Assembly: GCA_964530325.1 (NCBI GenBank)
Contig: CAZHAX010000005.1
Location: 62,001-126,000, forward strand
Direction of reading: 5' to 3'
DNA from: CAZHAX01 sp964530325
GTDB lineage: Bacteria > Chloroflexota > Anaerolineae > B4-G1
DNA: 64,000 bases
The notes under the pieces were generated by a model. The model was not told the DNA's origin and searched no databases. It saw only the letters and a list, made by a program, of their open reading frames with translations. The first letter of the stretch is position 1; each line of letters opens with the position of its first letter. This document shows positions 1-7,931 of the stretch, one piece after another. Position numbers and translations under genes: made by a program.

Positions 1-1062
1 GGCGAGCTGCACTCGCAGGTAGTGGCGGCGGCCGTCCTTCTGGGCGATCCTGTTGGTGAGCCTGGCCCGCACGACGGTACGGCTCAGATCGGTGAAGCCA
101 GACATCTTGAGAAGGGCGGGCCGGGCGAAGAGCTCGGTGGTGATCATTGCCGATACTGGATTGCCGGGCAGGCCGAGGAGCGGAACGTCTCCGACGACCC
201 CGAAGGCGAGCGGCCGGCCGGGCTTCATGTTCAGAGACCAGAAGTGCATCTCCCCTTCGGACTGAAGCACCTGCTTGACCAGATCGAACTGGCCGATGGA
301 GACTCCTCCTGAGGTGATTATGAAGTCGGCCCGGCGAGTGAGCGCCCGCTTGATCGCCCTGCGGAGGAGGCTTTCGCGGTCGGGCGCCACGCCGAGCAGC
401 AGCACGGAGGCGCCGTAGCTCTGGACCTGCGCGGCGACGGTGTACGAATTGGCGTCTCGAATCTGCGCCGGCCCCGGAGTGCGATCCGGCGGGACGACCT
501 CGTCGCCTGTGGCGAGTATCGCCACCCGGGGCCGCCTGACGACGGAGGCGCGCGTGCGGCCGACCGCGGCCAGCATGCCGATTTCCTGCGGGCGGAGTAC
601 CGTGCCTGGCTGGAGGACTACCTGCCCTGCTCTCACGTCCTCGCCGGCCTCTCGCACGTTAGCGCCGGCGGCGGGTGCCGCTTTGACGGTCAACCATCCA
701 CCGTCAACTCGTGTGTCTTCGAAGGGAACGACGGTGTCCGCCCCCGGCGGCACGGTGGCGCCTGTCATGATGCGGACGGCGGTGCCCCTCTCCACTCGCA
801 GCCCGATCAGGCCGCCGGCACGTATCTCGCCCACGATCTGGAGGCGCCCTTTCTTCTTGAGATCCGAGGAGCGGACGGCGTAGCCGTCCATAGCGGAGTT
901 GGACGTGGGCGGGATGTCCCGATCGGCCAGTATGGTCTCAGCCAGCACGCATGCGGCCGCGTCCAGCAAACCGACGATCTCGGTGCCAAGCACGGGGACC
1001 GCCCCAAGGATCCGCTCCAGCGCCTCTTCGACGCTGAGTATGGGGCGCGGCTTCTTAGACAC
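1..1062 (-). CDS. moeA: Molybdopterin molybdenumtransferase MoeA (3' end cut by window)
   Basis: MoeA inserts molybdate into adenylylated molybdopterin, the last step of molybdenum cofactor synthesis in the cytoplasm. The reading frame is open to the window edge, so about 354 codons are visible of a family that is usually near 400; the C-terminal domain IV is partly missing. Recognisable blocks in order are SNSAMDGYAVR, MTGATVPPGADTVV, ILATGDEVV, TSGGVSIG and GLPGNPVSA, which are characteristic of MoeA. The chosen start is GTG at 1062, which overlaps the end of the upstream mogA by 8 bases. A second in-frame GTG lies five codons upstream at 1077. The two genes are translationally coupled and probably co-transcribed from the promoter at 1596-1624. 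Identification is firm; only the start and the missing end are uncertain. Confidence 0.93.
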   Translation of the reverse strand, partial: MSKKPRPILSVEEALERILGAVPVLGTEIVGLLDAAACVLAETILADRDIPPTSNSAMDGYAVRSSDLKKKGRLQIVGEIRAGGLIGLRVERGTAVRIMTGATVPPGADTVVPFEDTRVDGGWLTVKAAPAAGANVREAGEDVRAGQVVLQPGTVLRPQEIGMLAAVGRTRASVVRRPRVAILATGDEVVPPDRTPGPAQIRDANSYTVAAQVQSYGASVLLLGVAPDRESLLRRAIKRALTRRADFIITSGGVSIGQFDLVKQVLQSEGEMHFWSLNMKPGRPLAFGVVGDVPLLGLPGNPVSAMITTELFARPALLKMSGFTDLSRTVVRARLTNRIAQKDGRRHYLRVQLA

Positions 1063-1564
1063 TTCTGGTCTTTCCACTGTGTTCCGTTTCTTCTCCCCGC
1101 AGCATGGCCACGGAGTGAGGCAGAATCGGGGCCAGCGTTCTCATCCCCTCGCGCACTGCCCTTGGGCTGCCGGGGAGATTGACGATCAGCGTCTGCCCGC
1201 GGATAGCGGCGACGCCTCGGGAGATCACGGCCAGCGGGGTCCTGCGGTAGCCCTCTTGGCGGAGGACTTCGGCGAGGCCAGGCATCTCCCTGTCGGTCAC
1301 GGCAAGCGTGGCCTCAGGCGTGACGTCCCGGGGAGCGGGCCCGGTGCCGCCCGTCGTTACGATCAGGTCGAGGCCGAGTTCGTCTGCCAAGCGGGTCAAC
1401 TCTCGCTCGATCACTGGCCGCTCGTCGGGCACGAGCGCCTCGTGCACGACCTCCGCGCCTAGTCTCCTCAGCTGCTCGGACAGCAACGGACCGCTGAGGT
1501 CCTCGCGCTCACCGCTATACCCCTTGTCGCTCACAGTGACGACGGCCGCCCGAATTGGGTCCAC
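1055..1564 (-). CDS. mogA: Molybdenum cofactor adenylyltransferase MogA/MoaB
   Basis: This 169-residue protein belongs to the MogA/MoaB family, which adenylylates molybdopterin before MoeA adds the metal. The sequence has the family's substrate-binding block TTGGTGPAPRDVTPEAT at about residues 71-87 and the later LPGSPRAVREG block, with VTVSDKGYSGEREDLSG near the N terminus. Length is normal for the family. The start is GTG at 1564, preceded by a CGGAGG ribosome binding site six bases upstream. It is the first gene of a two-gene operon with moeA, whose start lies inside its last codons. MogA and MoaB cannot be separated confidently without a tree, but the adjacent moeA supports the molybdopterin role. 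Confidence 0.92.
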   Translation of the reverse strand: MDPIRAAVVTVSDKGYSGEREDLSGPLLSEQLRRLGAEVVHEALVPDERPVIERELTRLADELGLDLIVTTGGTGPAPRDVTPEATLAVTDREMPGLAEVLRQEGYRRTPLAVISRGVAAIRGQTLIVNLPGSPRAVREGMRTLAPILPHSVAMLRGEETEHSGKTRSV

Positions 1565-1595
1565 GCTATCCTCCGGCTGGCTGCGAAGCGCAGTC

Positions 1596-1624
1596 AGTAT
1601 AGCACAGGCCTACCGAGTGATCAA
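1596..1624 (-). promoter_or_regulatory. Promoter of mogA-moeA
   Basis: On the minus strand TTGATC (1619-1624) is separated by 17 bases from TATACT (1596-1601). The -10 box is preceded by TGTGC, giving an extended -10. The predicted transcript starts about 25 bases before the mogA GTG. Confidence 0.65.
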
Positions 1625-1675
1625 GGACTGGTGTCTGCGCGGGTGGCCCTTCGGCTGGCCCAGAGCGGATTCCCA

Positions 1676-1704
1676 TTGACAGTTGGGCGGTTCTCGTTTA
1701 GAAT
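1676..1704 (+). promoter_or_regulatory. Promoter of the EF-G-like gene
   Basis: TTGACA at 1676-1681 and TAGAAT at 1699-1704 are separated by exactly 17 bases, close to the sigma-70 consensus. The leader to the ATG at 1843 is about 130 bases, with no obvious known regulatory RNA in it. Confidence 0.75.
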
Positions 1705-1842
1705 TGGCCTCACCCTAGCTGACGGGCGGGAACGACCCCACCGTTCATTCACCTCCCCCAGCTTGAGCGCGGCCGCAAGCCGCGCATTCGGTTGGGTCGC
1801 TTGATGGGGACTCCTGCCGTCGGATCGAGAGGTAGCAGCCGC

Positions 1843-3906
1843 ATGAAAGAGTATCACACGGATAAGTTGCGCAACCTCGTCCTCCTCGGCCACGGTAGTG
1901 CGGGGAAGACCTCGCTGGCGGAGGCTATGCTCTATGCCAGCGGCGCCACCAACCGGCTGGGCCGGGTCGAGGATGGGACGACTGTTGCAGACCACGACGA
2001 AGAGGAGATCAACCGCACTATCTCACTCAGCCTGTCGGTAGTCCCTGTGGAGTGGGAGGGCCACAAGCTGAACGTGATCGATACGCCGGGGTATACCGAC
2101 TTCGTGGGCGAGGTCAAGAGTGGCATTCGGGCGGCGGATCTGGCCCTGATCGTGGTCGACGCCGTCGCCGGGGTGGAGGTGGGGACCGAGCTGGCCTGGG
2201 ACTTCGTTGAAGAGCAAGGGCTGAGCCGGATAGTCGTCGTCAACAAGATCGAGCGGGAGAACGCGAACTTCGATACTGTTCTGAAGGGACTGCGAGAAGC
2301 GTTCGGGCAGAACTTCGTGCCCATTCAGCTTCCCATTGCCGGGGAGGATGGGCCGCAGGGCGTTGTCGATGTGGTGGCTAAGAAGGCGCTGCTGGGAGTG
2401 GAGGGCAAGGAAGCGGGGATTCCCGAGGGCCTGGCAGGCCGCGCCGAGGAGGCGCGCACTCAAGTCGTCGAGGCAGCGGCAGAGGCAGACGATCAACTCA
2501 TCGTCAAGTACCTGGAGGGTGAGCCGCTGTCCGATGAGGAAGTGCAGCACGGCCTGAGGGCTGCCGTGAACGGTGGCACCGCGGTTCCGGTCGTAGTGAC
2601 AACTGCTACTAACGCGCTCGGGGCACGTGCCTTGCTCAACGCTCTAGTGGCTTACGCGCCTTCCCCAGCCGACCGAGGGCCGACTGTCGCGCAGGGTCCC
2701 ACAGGCGAGGAAGAGGTCGAGCCAAGCGACACCGCCCCGCTTTGCGCCCTTGTCTTCAAGACCACCGCGGATCCTTTTGTCGGCAAGCTGAGCTACTTCC
2801 GGGTCTACGGTGGGATCCTTGAATCGGACAGCCGGGTTCACAACACTCGGCTGGGTGAGGAAGAGCGGCTGGGGCAGATCAGTGTCATGCGCGGCAAGGA
2901 GCAGATCGGCGTGCCGCGCCTGCACGCCGGCGACATAGGTGCGGCGCCGAAGATGGCTCAGACTCTGACTGGGGATACCCTGTGCGATAAGACCCATCCA
3001 CTGACCCTCCCCGGACCAGTGTTCCCGTCGCCTCTCTTCGCGGTGGCGATCAACCCCGCGGCCAAGTCGGATCAGGCGAAGCTGGGCCCGACACTGACGC
3101 GCATCTGCGAGGAGGACCCGACGCTGCGGTGGCGGCAGGATGCCAGCACCAAGGAGATCATACTCGAGGGTATGGGCGAGGCCCACGTCGACATCGCTGT
3201 CCGCCGAATGGCTAACCGGTTCGACGTCAAGGTCGAGACCGCCATACCGCGGGTTCCCTACACCGAGACGGTCACGAGGACTCACGAGGACCAGTACCGG
3301 CACAAGAAGCAGACGGGCGGTGCGGGCCAGTTCGCCGAAGTGCACATGCGCCTCGAGCCGCTTCCCCGTGGGACGGGCTTCGAGTACGCGTGGGAGGTCA
3401 GCGGGGGAGCAATATCCCGTTCCTTCGAGAGCTCTATCGAGAAGGGCGTGCGGCAGGTTCTGGACCAGGGCGTGATCGCCGGATACCCGGTCGTCGACGT
3501 GAAGGCGGCTGTGTTCTACGGCAAGGAGCATCCCGTCGACTCGAAGGACATCGCCTTCCAGATCGCGGGCCGCGAGGTGTTCAAGAAGGTCATGCTCGGC
3601 GCCGGCCCGGCTCTGCTGGAGCCGATCTACAGTGTCAGCATCACGGTCCCTGAGGAGTTCACCGGCGACGTCATGGGTGATCTCAATACTAAGAGGGCTC
3701 GGGTGCAGGGCATGGACCAGAAGGGTGGCAAGAGCGTGATCTCGGCTCAGGTGCCGCTGGCGGAGATGCAGAGATATGCCACCGACCTGCGCAGTCTGAC
3801 CCAGGGGCGCGGCCTGTTCTCCATGGAGCTGGACCACTACGCTGAAGTGCCGGCCCATCTGGCGCAGTCGATAATCGATGCCTTCCAGAGTGAGAAGGAG
3901 AAGTAG
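1843..3906 (+). CDS. fusA: Elongation factor G-like translational GTPase (second EF-G type)
   Basis: This 687-residue GTPase has the five-domain layout of EF-G: G domain with P-loop GHGSAGKTS at residues 16-24 and DTPGYTDF near 83, domain II, domain III and a domain IV with TGGAGQFAEV. It resembles the EF-G-like or EF-G2 group more than canonical FusA. It has the EDGTTVADHDEEE switch I block and is not next to rpsL, rpsG or tuf. The G4 motif reads NKIE at about residues 134-137 instead of the usual NKxD. An ATG 51 bases upstream exists, but the start at 1843 begins at MKEYHTDKLRN, where homology to the family should begin, and has a GAGAGG box upstream. Its role could be ribosome recycling or an accessory translocation function; the exact role cannot be read from sequence. 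Confidence 0.88.
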   Translation: MKEYHTDKLRNLVLLGHGSAGKTSLAEAMLYASGATNRLGRVEDGTTVADHDEEEINRTISLSLSVVPVEWEGHKLNVIDTPGYTDFVGEVKSGIRAADLALIVVDAVAGVEVGTELAWDFVEEQGLSRIVVVNKIERENANFDTVLKGLREAFGQNFVPIQLPIAGEDGPQGVVDVVAKKALLGVEGKEAGIPEGLAGRAEEARTQVVEAAAEADDQLIVKYLEGEPLSDEEVQHGLRAAVNGGTAVPVVVTTATNALGARALLNALVAYAPSPADRGPTVAQGPTGEEEVEPSDTAPLCALVFKTTADPFVGKLSYFRVYGGILESDSRVHNTRLGEEERLGQISVMRGKEQIGVPRLHAGDIGAAPKMAQTLTGDTLCDKTHPLTLPGPVFPSPLFAVAINPAAKSDQAKLGPTLTRICEEDPTLRWRQDASTKEIILEGMGEAHVDIAVRRMANRFDVKVETAIPRVPYTETVTRTHEDQYRHKKQTGGAGQFAEVHMRLEPLPRGTGFEYAWEVSGGAISRSFESSIEKGVRQVLDQGVIAGYPVVDVKAAVFYGKEHPVDSKDIAFQIAGREVFKKVMLGAGPALLEPIYSVSITVPEEFTGDVMGDLNTKRARVQGMDQKGGKSVISAQVPLAEMQRYATDLRSLTQGRGLFSMELDHYAEVPAHLAQSIIDAFQSEKEK

Positions 3907-3913
3907 CGAGGAC

Positions 3914-4615
3914 GTGCAGCCGGGGAGCACAGGAGAGAGCACCAGGGTCCCGTCCCCGCCAGGGGACGGGCCTTTCTTAGCAGGCGACGAGCGGGGCCGT
4001 AGGCTCGGTTGGCCGGCCAGGGCCGCCATCATCGTCGTGGCGGCTTACGTCGCCGCACAGATGCTCTCGGATGTGCTGAGCCTCAAGATCGCGGCCGTGG
4101 CCGGTTTCAGCGTCGACGTTGGCACCTTCGTCTACCCACTGACGTTCACTCTGCGCGACCTCGTACATAAGGTGCTGGGTCGATCCGCGGCTCGGGTCCT
4201 GATCGTCTCCGCGGGCGTGATCAACCTGCTGATGGCCGGTCTCTTCGCCTTCGCCGCCTGGCTCCCGCCCGATCCCACGTGGCAGCTGCAGCAGGAATTC
4301 GCTGCGGTGCTGACACCGGTCTGGCGGATCGTCCTGGCGTCGATAGTGGCCGAGCTGGCGAGTGAGCTCGCCGATACTGAGGTCTATCACCTGTGGGTCA
4401 CGCGAGTCACGCGCCGCTTCCAGTGGGCCCGCGTGCTGGTGAGCAATGCAATTAGCGTGCCGCTCGATAGCTTGATCTTCTGCTGGGGTGCGTTCGGTGG
4501 CGTGCTGCCGGCGATGACCGTGTGGTCGATCTTCTGGTCGAACGTGTTGCTGAAGGGGGCCGTGACCATGGTCAGCATGCCGGGGATCTATGCGGTACCC
4601 GATCGCAGGAGCTGA
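3914..4615 (+). CDS. VUT family / queuosine precursor transporter-like membrane protein
   Basis: The protein belongs to the VUT (YhhQ, DUF165) family of inner-membrane transporters, whose studied member takes up queuosine precursors for tRNA modification. It shows about five or six hydrophobic segments and the conserved stretch VDVGTFVYPLTFTLRDLVHK. It also has a conserved VAELASELADTEVYHLWV helix and a later NAISVPLDSLIFCWGAFGG helix, all typical of this family. The start is uncertain. GTG at 3914 is given, but ATG at 3878 is possible, and the terminator hairpin at 3949-3978 falls within either version. The stop overlaps the era start as TGATG, so the two are translationally coupled. The first membrane helix begins around RAAIIVV, so any extra N terminus would be cytoplasmic. 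Confidence 0.82.
   Translation: MQPGSTGESTRVPSPPGDGPFLAGDERGRRLGWPARAAIIVVAAYVAAQMLSDVLSLKIAAVAGFSVDVGTFVYPLTFTLRDLVHKVLGRSAARVLIVSAGVINLLMAGLFAFAAWLPPDPTWQLQQEFAAVLTPVWRIVLASIVAELASELADTEVYHLWVTRVTRRFQWARVLVSNAISVPLDSLIFCWGAFGGVLPAMTVWSIFWSNVLLKGAVTMVSMPGIYAVPDRRS
3949..3978 (+). terminator. Rho-independent terminator after the EF-G-like gene
   Basis: CCCGTCCCC (3949-3957) and GGGGACGGG (3962-3970) form a perfect 9-bp stem with a 4-base loop, followed by CCTTTCTT. It lies inside the 5' part of the next open frame, so it either ends or attenuates read-through into the transporter and era. Confidence 0.7.
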
Positions 4616-5547
4616 TGTACGCAATGGCCACCGACACCGCGCCAGAGATACCCCCAAACCACCGATCCGGGTTCGTGGCTGTGATCGGGCGGCCGAACGT
4701 GGGCAAGTCCACGCTCGTGAACTGGCTCGTGGGCCAGAAGGTGGCTATCGTCTCCTCCAAGCCGCAGACGACCCGCAGCCGTATCCTGGGCATTCTCACC
4801 CGGGAGGACGCACAGGTCATCTTCGTTGATACGCCGGGCCTGCACCGGCCTCGCCACAGCCTGGGCCGGGCCATGGTCTCCACCGCCACGCGAGCGATCC
4901 CGGACGCGGATGCGATCCTGTTCCTGGTGGATTCCTCTGTCCTGCCCACTGACGACGATCGGATGATCGCGCAGCTGATCAGGGAGCAGAGCCGCGGGCC
5001 GGTTATCCTGGTGCTCAACAAGATGGACCTGCTACCTCCAGACAAGGTGAAGCTACACTCCGAGGCCTACTGGGAGCTGGTGCCCGATCGGCACGACTGG
5101 ATGATGACCGTCGCCACGCAGGGAGTCAACCTGGAGAAGCTGCCGCCGATGGTCGTGTCGGTGCTGCCGGAGGGCCCTCGCTACTTCCCGGAGGGCCAGA
5201 TCACTGATCAGACAGAGCGCCAGATTGCCTCCGAGCTGATCCGGGAGCAGGTGCTCAGGCAGACACGGCAAGAGGTGCCTCACTGCGTGGCGGTGGCTGT
5301 GGAGGAGTTCGAGCAGCGGCCGGACAACGTCGTCTACGTGGCGGCCACCGTATTCGTGGAGAGAGAGTCGCAGAAGGGTATCATCATAGGCAAGCAGGGC
5401 AGCAAGCTGCGCGAGATAGGCTCCGCGGCGCGCCAGCAGATCGAAAGGCTGACGGCCGGCCGGATCTATCTCGATCTGTGGGTCAAGGTGAGCAAGGGCT
5501 GGCGCGATGACGATAGGGCGCTTCGGGATCTGGGACTTGGCCAGTAG
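4615..5547 (+). CDS. era: GTPase Era
   Basis: Era is an essential GTPase that binds 16S rRNA and helps mature the small ribosomal subunit. This 310-residue copy has P-loop GRPNVGKST, G3 DTPGLHRP, G4 NKMD and a C-terminal KH domain with KGIIIGKQGSKLREIG, all in the expected order and length. The SKPQTTRSRILGI switch I block is typical of Era. The chosen ATG at 4615 overlaps the stop of the upstream transporter gene (TGATG); a second ATG at 4624 has better spacing from the AGGAG box and may be the true start. A small membrane protein gene follows 12 bases after the stop and is likely co-transcribed. Confidence 0.96.
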   Translation: MYAMATDTAPEIPPNHRSGFVAVIGRPNVGKSTLVNWLVGQKVAIVSSKPQTTRSRILGILTREDAQVIFVDTPGLHRPRHSLGRAMVSTATRAIPDADAILFLVDSSVLPTDDDRMIAQLIREQSRGPVILVLNKMDLLPPDKVKLHSEAYWELVPDRHDWMMTVATQGVNLEKLPPMVVSVLPEGPRYFPEGQITDQTERQIASELIREQVLRQTRQEVPHCVAVAVEEFEQRPDNVVYVAATVFVERESQKGIIIGKQGSKLREIGSAARQQIERLTAGRIYLDLWVKVSKGWRDDDRALRDLGLGQ

Positions 5548-5559
5548 TAAGGGGGAGCT

Positions 5560-5970
5560 GTGGAGAAACGATCGAGGCCACGCGCACTAGTTCTAAGCGC
5601 TGTCCTACTGACCGTGCTCGCGCTTCGAGCGATCGTCTGGACGCTGGGCGTCTTCTTGCTTGGTGATGGGCCTGCTATCACGAGCCGGGCTGTGACGTAC
5701 GGCCTGGTCTTCGCAGCCAGCCTGACCAGCGCAATTGGCCTGCTGTTGCTGCAGCGATGGGCTCGATCGCTGGCGTTGGCCGTTTCCAGCTGCTATGCAG
5801 CCCTGCTGGTCGCCGGCCTGGTCTTTGGGTGGGCGAGCGGCGGCATAGCAGTGATCGACCTGGGACGTGCTCTGGTAGTGTTGCTCGAGGCTGCAGTCGT
5901 CGCCGGGGCAGTCTGGTTCTACCTGACCCGGTCCGATGTGCTCTCTGTCTTCCGGGAACCCGCTGACTGA
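5560..5970 (+). CDS. Small four-helix membrane protein of unknown function
   Basis: This 136-residue protein is almost entirely hydrophobic, with four predicted membrane segments and short basic loops (EKRSRPR at the N terminus, QRWAR after the second helix). I do not recognise the family. The start is GTG at 5560, two bases after a GGGGGAG box and 12 bases after era, so it is probably the last gene of the era operon. Codon use resembles that of neighbouring genes, with strong G/C preference at third positions, which supports it being a real gene. No function is proposed. Confidence 0.7.
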   Translation: MEKRSRPRALVLSAVLLTVLALRAIVWTLGVFLLGDGPAITSRAVTYGLVFAASLTSAIGLLLLQRWARSLALAVSSCYAALLVAGLVFGWASGGIAVIDLGRALVVLLEAAVVAGAVWFYLTRSDVLSVFREPAD

Positions 5971-6019
5971 TGCCTTCGGGCTCCGCGGCGCGGTGTCCGC
6001 GGCGATAGCGGAGGATCGG

Positions 6020-6048
6020 TTGTAACGGCCCGTCTGTTGATGTATAAT
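6020..6048 (+). promoter_or_regulatory. Promoter of guaB
   Basis: TTGTAA (6020-6025) and TATAAT (6043-6048) are spaced by 17 bases. The leader to the guaB ATG at 6231 would be about 175 bases, long enough for control elements, but I recognise no known riboswitch in it. Confidence 0.7.
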
Positions 6049-6230
6049 CGATTGAAAGGGCGCGGTGGAGCGGCGCGGTGGGCCGGACAGTGGATCTCCT
6101 GCGGGAGCGACAGGGGCCGCCGTGAAGAGGTTGAGCTCCGTCTGCGCCGTTGCCTTACCAGTCGCGGCCGCCTTCGCCGGAGGCCGCCAGGGCAGGGGCG
6201 GAAGTCCTGTATATGGTCAGGAGGTCGAGG

Positions 6231-7736
6231 ATGGCCCACTACTACGCTGAACCGGCGCATACCTTCAGCGAGTACCTGTTGATCCCCAATCTGACGGGAA
6301 GGAACCACATCCCGGAGAATGTCAGCATCAAGACTCCTCTGGTCAGGTTCAAGAAGGGGAAGCAGGCTGCGCTGGAGCTCAACATACCCTGCTGCTCGGC
6401 GATCATGCAGGCCGTCTCCGATCAGAACATGGCTATCGCTCTTGCCAGGTGCGGGGGCCTGTCATTCATCTATGTCTCTCAGCCCATAGAAGAGCAGGCG
6501 CGGATGGTGAGAGAGGTGAAGACGTTCAAGGCAGGCTTCGTGGAGAGCGACTCGAACGTCAAGCCCTCCGCCACTCTCCGGGAGGTCGTGGCCCTGTCCA
6601 ATCAGACTGGGCATACCACAATGGCGGTGACCGAGGATGGTACGGCTCACGGCAAGCTGGTGGGGATCCTGACCAGCCGTGACTACAGACTAGGTCGCAT
6701 AGACCTGGATGATCGCGTGGAGCAATACATGACCCCGTTCGACGCCCTGGTCTATGGCCAGGACGGGATCAGCCTCCACGATGCGAACGATCTGATCTGG
6801 GAGCACAAGCTGAATGTCCTGCCGATCATCGACAACAGTCAGCGGCTGGCCTCGTTGGTCTTCAGGAAGGACTACGTTCGCAGTAAGGCCAATCCGAACG
6901 AGTTGGTCGACCAGGAGAAGAGGCTGATGGTCGGCGCCGGCATCAACACAAGAGACTATCGCGAGCGCGTGCCCACCCTAGTAGAAGCGAACGCCGATGT
7001 GCTCTGCGTCGATTCCTCGGATGGCTTCACGGCTTGGCAAGGTGAAACGATTGAGTATGTCAAGAAGGAGTATGGAGATAGGGTCGCTGTTGGCGGCGGC
7101 AATGTAGTGGACAGGGAAGGTTTTCGCCATCTGGCGGACGCAGGAGCCGACTTCGTCAAGGTCGGTATCGGCGGCGGCTCGATCTGCATCACGAGGGAGC
7201 AGAAGGGGATTGGGCGCGGCCAGGCAACGGCGCTGATCGAGGTGGCGAAAGCGAGGGACGACTACCTGCAGGAGACGGGCGAGTACGTGCCGATCTGCTC
7301 AGACGGCGGCATCGTGCAGGACTACCACATCGTTCTGGCCTTGGCGATGGGAGCCGACTTCGTGATGATGGGCCGCTACTTCGCCCGGTTTGACGAGAGC
7401 CCAACCAGGCGGATGGTGATCAACGGGGCCTACGTCAAGGAGTACTGGGCAGAGGGTTCCAACCGGGCCCGCAACTGGCAGAGATACGACGTGGGCGGAG
7501 AGACGAAGCTGGCATTCGAGGAGGGGGTCGAGGGCTATGTGCCCTACGCGGGCAAGCTGAGCGAGAATCTGGATCTCACGGTGAGCAAGATCATCGCCAC
7601 CATGTGCACGTGTGGGGCGCTGACGCTGGAGGAACTCCGCGAGAAGTCCCGGCTCACGCTGGTATCCTCGCCCAGTATTCGTGAGGGCGCTGCTCACGAC
7701 ATAATCCTGCGAGACAAGGAATCTGCGAGCCAATAG
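6231..7736 (+). CDS. guaB: Inosine-5'-monophosphate dehydrogenase
   Basis: GuaB oxidises IMP to XMP with NAD, the committed step of guanine nucleotide synthesis. The 501-residue protein has an N-terminal barrel segment, two CBS domains at about residues 95-210, and the catalytic loop GGGSICITREQKGIGRGQ with Cys319 as the nucleophile. The usual GPGSICTTR is thus replaced by GGGSICITR, a variant I associate with a distinct IMPDH subgroup. The SDGGI phosphate-binding block follows. The start at 6231 is supported by an AGGAGG box six bases upstream; the open frame extends 27 codons further upstream without such support. It stands alone with its own promoter. Confidence 0.95.
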   Translation: MAHYYAEPAHTFSEYLLIPNLTGRNHIPENVSIKTPLVRFKKGKQAALELNIPCCSAIMQAVSDQNMAIALARCGGLSFIYVSQPIEEQARMVREVKTFKAGFVESDSNVKPSATLREVVALSNQTGHTTMAVTEDGTAHGKLVGILTSRDYRLGRIDLDDRVEQYMTPFDALVYGQDGISLHDANDLIWEHKLNVLPIIDNSQRLASLVFRKDYVRSKANPNELVDQEKRLMVGAGINTRDYRERVPTLVEANADVLCVDSSDGFTAWQGETIEYVKKEYGDRVAVGGGNVVDREGFRHLADAGADFVKVGIGGGSICITREQKGIGRGQATALIEVAKARDDYLQETGEYVPICSDGGIVQDYHIVLALAMGADFVMMGRYFARFDESPTRRMVINGAYVKEYWAEGSNRARNWQRYDVGGETKLAFEEGVEGYVPYAGKLSENLDLTVSKIIATMCTCGALTLEELREKSRLTLVSSPSIREGAAHDIILRDKESASQ

Positions 7737-7844
7737 CACCGGTTGAGAAGCGGCGCCTGATCGGGCGGCACGACTGAGCTGACTGAAGCGATCTTCCAGG
7801 CGCTCGCGGAGCGGCCGCTGCTCCCGGCACCACATAGGGCGCGC

Positions 7845-7872
7845 TTGAAGTCCTCGCCGTTTATGGTATAGT
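7845..7872 (+). promoter_or_regulatory. Promoter of the secreted PPC-like protein
   Basis: TTGAAG (7845-7850) and TATAGT (7867-7872) are separated by 16 bases. The predicted leader is about 50 bases and ends in a GGGGAAGG box before the ATG at 7932. Confidence 0.6.
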
Positions 7873-7931
7873 AGCATTGCCCGTGTCCAGTGGGGCGGGC
7901 ATTCTCCTTTTCTGTGGCCGGGGAAGGGCCC

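Noticed and set aside
2644..4032. Long minus-strand open frame of about 460 codons opposite the EF-G-like gene
   Set aside because: It is antisense to a clearly conserved GTPase, its translation is rich in Arg, Leu, His and Gln with no recognisable domain, and it is explained by the high G+C content.
4522..4614. Upstream extension of era by 31 codons
   Set aside because: It lies inside the transporter gene in another frame, has no ribosome binding site, and era homology starts after 4615.
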